Source: DATFCK01 sp045809745 (GTDB lineage Bacteria; Verrucomicrobiota; Verrucomicrobiia; Chthoniobacterales; UBA10450). Taken from it: a DNA stretch of 8,411 nt. This document shows, piece by piece, positions 5,804 to 8,411 of the stretch (position 1 is its first letter; every line of letters starts with the position of its first letter). A model generated the notes under the pieces. The model did no database searches. It was not told where the DNA came from and saw only the letters and a list, made by a program, of their open reading frames with translations. The stretch covers positions 1 through 8,411 of the forward strand of contig JBJMXE010000150.1 of NCBI GenBank assembly GCA_045809745.1, in the 5' to 3' direction. The position numbers and the translations under genes were made by a program.

Positions 5804-7687
5804 ATGGATGGAGAACTCGCTAAGTTAGTAGAAGCCGGAAAATTAACGCCTAAAGCCGCTGAGCAGCTGGACCAGCTGAAACCGGGCACCTATTGCCTGC
5901 ACAAGAGCTGGGGGTTCGGGAGAGTCGCGGAGTGGAATTTCCTGCTCAATCAGATCGTCATCGATTTTTCCGGCAAAAAGGGACATGGCATGCAGCTGCA
6001 GTACGCGGCTGATAATCTGACGATGATTCCGCCGAACCACTTCCTGGCGCGAAAAGCAATTGACGCACCTGGCACGAAGAAGCTGGCTAAGGAGGACCCG
6101 GCCGCAGTAGTCCGAAATATCCTTGAAAGCGTCGGCGGTAAAGCCGCTCCACAGCAAATCAGCGAGTGGATGGTGCCGGACATGTTTACCGAAGCGGAAT
6201 GGAAACGGTGGTGGGAAGCCACGAAACGAACGCTTAAGAAAGACGGTCACTTTTTTATCCCGGCGAAAAAGAATGAATCCATCGAGCTGCGGGCGGCGCC
6301 AGTAGCGCAAGCAGACGAACTGCTGGCTGAATTTAGTCGTGCCCGCCAGCCAAAGGAACAAAGCGCGGCTATGGAACAGATCGTTAAACTGTTCGCCGAG
6401 TTTCCAAATCCCGCAGCGCAATTGCAACCGGTCGTGGTAGCGGCCGAGCAGGCAGCGGTGCGAAACCAAAAACTGCATCCTGCCCTCAGCTTCGAGATGG
6501 TGTTGGGACGTGATGATCTGCTAGAGCGCGTGCCGGAATTAAAAGCGACGAACCTTTCTCTCACGCTCGAGAAATTGATCACCGATGAAGAAGCGCGGCT
6601 CAGCGCGATCCTGCCCAAACTTCCGGCCGCGAAGGAACGTCGAGTAGTGCAAGCGATGCCGCTTGCTCTGGGTGATCGCTGGATACGCCACGCGTGGCAA
6701 TTTATGCGCGGATTTCATCCGCGAGTCATTCCTCAGGTGGCGCGTCTGTTTACCGAAAGTGGTCGCCAGGCGGAACTGCATGAATTCCTGGACCGCAGTA
6801 TTCGGGAGCACTCAGCCAGCAGCGAAATGCTGATCTGGTTAAGCAAGGAACGGGCGAATTGGCAGGGACTCGTTACCCCGGATCTGATGACCGCGATCTT
6901 AGGCGCGATCGAGCGCGAACAGCACAACGAAACCAGCCGCGGCGGAAGATTACGCGACTTGTTGATCGACGACCGGGAATTGATTCCGGACATGTTCAAA
7001 AATGCCGAGATCGGTATTGCCCGCGACGCGATGCGCCGGCTTCTGCTGACTCCGGCCATCGACGAATTGACGAAGCGATCGCTATTGGCGCGTATCGTGA
7101 AGCTCTACCCGGAATTGGAGCCGATGATTACTGGCGCCCAACCGGAAGAAAAAGCAGTGCCGTTGGTTGTCTCGTGGAGCAGCCTGGAAAAGCGGCGGGT
7201 TGAGTACGAGGACCTGATCAAAAAGAAGATTCCTGAAAATACGAAGGAAATCGCACTCGCCCGGTCCTATGGCGATCTTAGCGAGAATTTTGAATTCAAG
7301 GCAGCGAAACAAATGCAGGCCGTATTGATGCGCCGAAAGACGGAATTGGAGACAGCGTTGCAGAATGCGCGCGGTACTTCGTTCGAAAGTCCTGACACAT
7401 CCCGGGTGTCCATTGGAACTGTCGTCCGTTTGCGAACCGCGAACGGAGATCACGAGGAAACGTACACGATTCTCGGTGCATGGGACGGCAATCCGGACCG
7501 GAACATCATTTCGTATCAAACCGCGATTGGACAGACGCTGTTAGGCCATCAGGTTGGCGATACTGTCGCGATCGGAGCTGAAACCGGCGCGCCGCGGCAG
7601 ATGGAAATCGTCTCGATCGAAGCGGCCCCGGTTGATTCTGCGCCAGCCAGCTCCGAGATGGTGGAAGAAGCCGCGCTGGCGGAATAG
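5804..7687 (+). CDS. greA: GreA-like transcript cleavage factor with long N-terminal extension
   Basis: Protein of 627 aa (from ATG 5804) whose C-terminal ~150 residues are a full GreA/GreB-type elongation factor. The N-terminal coiled coil spans about 459-523 and holds at its tip SYGDLSENFEFKAAKQM, including the two acidic residues (Asp491, Glu494) that in GreA reach the RNA polymerase active site to stimulate cleavage of backtracked RNA. An FKBP-like domain follows (about 535-604: VSIGTVVRLRT, YTILGAWDGN, ISYQTAIGQTLLGHQVGDTV). Ordinary GreA is about 160 aa. The ~455-residue extension starts with a small beta-rich segment (YCLHKSWGFGRVAEWN at 30-45, then LLNQIVIDF), which looks like a CarD/TRCF-type polymerase-interaction fold, and continues as mainly helical sequence, possibly helical repeats. 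Chlamydial GreA is also known as a long fusion. The frame opens at GTG 5771, but the ATG at 5804 gives the N-terminus I expect for relatives (MDGELAKLVEAGKLTPKAAE). No good ribosome-binding site precedes either. An acidic tail follows the last domain. Confidence 0.88.
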   Translation: MDGELAKLVEAGKLTPKAAEQLDQLKPGTYCLHKSWGFGRVAEWNFLLNQIVIDFSGKKGHGMQLQYAADNLTMIPPNHFLARKAIDAPGTKKLAKEDPAAVVRNILESVGGKAAPQQISEWMVPDMFTEAEWKRWWEATKRTLKKDGHFFIPAKKNESIELRAAPVAQADELLAEFSRARQPKEQSAAMEQIVKLFAEFPNPAAQLQPVVVAAEQAAVRNQKLHPALSFEMVLGRDDLLERVPELKATNLSLTLEKLITDEEARLSAILPKLPAAKERRVVQAMPLALGDRWIRHAWQFMRGFHPRVIPQVARLFTESGRQAELHEFLDRSIREHSASSEMLIWLSKERANWQGLVTPDLMTAILGAIEREQHNETSRGGRLRDLLIDDRELIPDMFKNAEIGIARDAMRRLLLTPAIDELTKRSLLARIVKLYPELEPMITGAQPEEKAVPLVVSWSSLEKRRVEYEDLIKKKIPENTKEIALARSYGDLSENFEFKAAKQMQAVLMRRKTELETALQNARGTSFESPDTSRVSIGTVVRLRTANGDHEETYTILGAWDGNPDRNIISYQTAIGQTLLGHQVGDTVAIGAETGAPRQMEIVSIEAAPVDSAPASSEMVEEAALAE

Positions 7688-7711
7688 ATCCCCGGCCCCG
7701 TTTGACGTGCT

Positions 7712-7739
7712 CCCCGGAACTTCGCCGTCGCTACCGGGG
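7712..7739. terminator. Candidate bidirectional hairpin between convergent genes
   Basis: CCCCGG (7712-7717) pairs with CCGGGG (7734-7739) around 16 bases; an alternative stem is CGGAAC (7715-7720) with GTTCCG (7741-7746). It begins 24 bases after the greA-like stop and overlaps the stop codon of the small membrane gene (7731-7733). No T-run follows, so evidence for termination is modest. Confidence 0.4.
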
Positions 7740-7901
7740 GGTTCCGCCGATTAAGATCCAGCCGACGTAGGCGACGATTGCCGCGGCAACCAATATTAGA
7801 ATGATCTTGAGCGGACGTGCTGTCTGCTTGCGCCGCAAGGCGACTATGAGAAACGCAAACGCAGTCATGCCGGCAAGGATAAGGACGATAATCGGGCTCA
7901 T
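7731..7901 (-). CDS. Small two-helix membrane protein (56 aa), unknown function
   Basis: I do not recognise a named family. On the minus strand, ATG at 7901 to TAG at 7731 encodes 56 residues with two clear hydrophobic helices, about 2-21 (SPIIVLILAGMTAFAFLIVA) and about 32-52 (ending in YVGWILIGG), joined by a strongly basic loop (RRKQTARPLK). This predicts a hairpin in the inner membrane with the loop on the cytoplasmic side. The residue pattern is typical of a real membrane protein rather than noise, and the convergent placement after the greA-like gene leaves the space otherwise empty. There is no recognisable Shine-Dalgarno next to the ATG. An inverted repeat, GTTTATCA/TGATAAAC, lies 14 bases upstream. 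Its small size makes it easy for gene callers to miss. Alternative: a chance ORF in a non-coding gap. Confidence 0.68.
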   Translation of the reverse strand: MSPIIVLILAGMTAFAFLIVALRRKQTARPLKIILILVAAAIVAYVGWILIGGTPR

Positions 7902-7915
7902 GATTTAGGAACGGA

Positions 7916-7942
7916 GTTTATCAACTTTCCTATCTGATAAAC
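7916..7942. promoter_or_regulatory. Operator-like inverted repeat before the small membrane gene
   Basis: GTTTATCA (7916-7923) and TGATAAAC (7935-7942) form a perfect 8-bp inverted repeat with an 11-base spacer, centred about 28 bases upstream of the ATG at 7901. Overlapping its far edge, the minus strand reads TTGACT (7948-7943), one mismatch from a -35 box, but the best -10-like word, GATAAA, sits 20 bases away, which is too far for a standard promoter. It could be a repressor site or a 5'-UTR hairpin. Confidence 0.35.
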
Positions 7943-7978
7943 AGTCAACAACAGCGTGACGCAGCAGAATAAGGACTG

Positions 7979-8140
7979 CGCACGAAACACTCGAAAAGAC
8001 ACGAAGTGCGATTGTGTGTTCCGCTTTTCGTTCTTTTAGCGTGTTTCGCGTTCTAATCCCTGTCTTCTGTTTTATCGAGTGGTTGGGAACGCCCTAACTC
8101 TCTCTGTTTCATTTTCGTGTATTTTAGTGTGTTTTGCGGG
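7979..8140. repeat. Three related copies of an ACACGAAA-type short repeat
   Basis: Copy 1 (7979-8010, CGCACGAAACACTCGAAAAG then ACACGAAGTGCG) is the inverted match of copy 2 (8022-8050, CGCTTTTCGTTCTTTTAGCG then TGTTTCGCG). Copy 3 (8112-8138, TTTTCGTGTATTTTAGTGTG then TTTTGCG) repeats copy 2 in direct orientation with small differences. Copies 1 and 2 can pair as a long imperfect stem with an 11-base loop. The word composition resembles short extragenic repeats dispersed in some Verrucomicrobia and other soil bacteria. There is no constant spacing and no leader, so it is not a CRISPR. Confidence 0.6.
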
Positions 8141-8206
8141 CAATTTCCCTTCGTCTTCGCTCATTTTTGCACGACAGATCGGCGCTCTTTCCGGTAAGTT
8201 TCATCC

Positions 8207-8411
8207 ATGGCCGATCCCATCCTCGTCGCCCAATCGAAGGATCCGATTTATTTGCTGCCGAAAATGGCGAACCGGCACGGATTGATCGCCGGTGCGACAG
8301 GCACGGGCAAGACGGTGACACTACAAACGCTCGCCGAGAATTTTAGTGCCCGCGGTGTTCCGGTTTTCATGGCAGACGTGAAAGGTGATCTGGCGGGATT
8401 AAGCCAGGCCG
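8207..8411 (+). CDS. HerA-like DUF853 (YjgR-type) ATPase, N-terminal part
   Basis: Start of a P-loop ATPase that runs off the window; 68 residues are visible. It begins MADPILVAQSKDPIYLLPK, then MANRHGLIAGATGTGKTVTL with a complete Walker A motif (GATGTGKT, about residues 29-36), then GVPVFMADVKGDLAGL. This matches the N-terminus of the DUF853 / YjgR family, related to HerA and FtsK-like hexameric DNA-translocating ATPases. Members are usually about 500 aa, and their cellular role is not established. The ATG at 8207 is preceded by a weak GGTAAG about 11 bases upstream. The frame is open to the last base. It is transcribed away from the small membrane gene, with the repeat cluster in between. 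Confidence 0.9.
   Translation, partial: MADPILVAQSKDPIYLLPKMANRHGLIAGATGTGKTVTLQTLAENFSARGVPVFMADVKGDLAGLSQA

Larger units (their letters stand above)
7902..8206. other. Intergenic region between divergent genes, repeat-bearing
   Basis: About 305 bases separate the small membrane gene (-) from the DUF853 gene (+), so both promoters should lie here. Open frames crossing it are short and unlike proteins. It holds the operator-like inverted repeat at 7916-7942 and the repeat cluster at 7979-8140. The remainder (about 8141-8206) is pyrimidine-rich on the + strand and shows nothing I can name. No convincing -35/-10 pair was found for the + strand gene. Confidence 0.6.

Noticed and set aside
5843..6478. 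211-aa open frame antisense to the greA-like gene
   Set aside because: No recognisable motifs, biased composition, and complete overlap with a convincing gene.
7979..8140. CRISPR array
   Set aside because: Only three imperfect copies in mixed orientation with unequal spacing and no cas genes.

Overview
The window looks like a piece of a moderately GC-rich chromosome, most likely from a member of the Verrucomicrobiota (PVC group). This is inferred from three things: a TIGR04073-type exosortase-associated small secreted protein, a very long GreA fused to a large N-terminal region (a layout I associate with PVC bacteria such as Chlamydia), and intergenic palindromic repeats built from TTGGAGCTT-like and ACACGAAA-like words. 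Ribosome-binding sites are mostly weak, with one clear exception. No RNA gene, transposase, CRISPR array or phage gene is visible.

Layout. At the left edge (1-754, + strand) is the C-terminal part of an outer-membrane beta-barrel protein; the first ~50 bases are abruptly AT-rich and do not continue its reading frame. Facing it across a short gap with a strong hairpin is an RlmD/RumA-type 23S rRNA uracil-5 methyltransferase (834-1979, -), which carries an unusual ~30-residue insert. Upstream of it on the same strand lies a membrane-bound hybrid histidine kinase (2130-4148, -; MASE1, HisKA, HATPase, receiver). The 150-base gap between the two is almost filled by a 141-base inverted repeat that abuts the kinase stop codon. 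Next come a 135-residue secreted TIGR04073-family protein (4302-4709, -) and a TerC/Alx-type membrane transporter (4753-5703, -), 43 bases apart and probably co-transcribed.

Divergent from terC is the GreA-like fusion protein (5804-7687, +). It converges on a 56-residue two-helix membrane protein (7731-7901, -). About 300 bases of non-coding DNA follow, holding a small operator-like inverted repeat and three related copies of an A/T-rich short repeat. The window ends inside a HerA-like DUF853 (YjgR-type) ATPase (8207 onward, +).

The genes are mostly housekeeping or envelope functions: rRNA modification, transcript cleavage, metal homeostasis, sensing and envelope-associated proteins. I see no defence or biosynthetic cluster. 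The items most worth a second look are the GreA fusion with a possible CarD-like N-terminus, the two intergenic repeat families, the insert within rlmD, and the unannotated small membrane gene.
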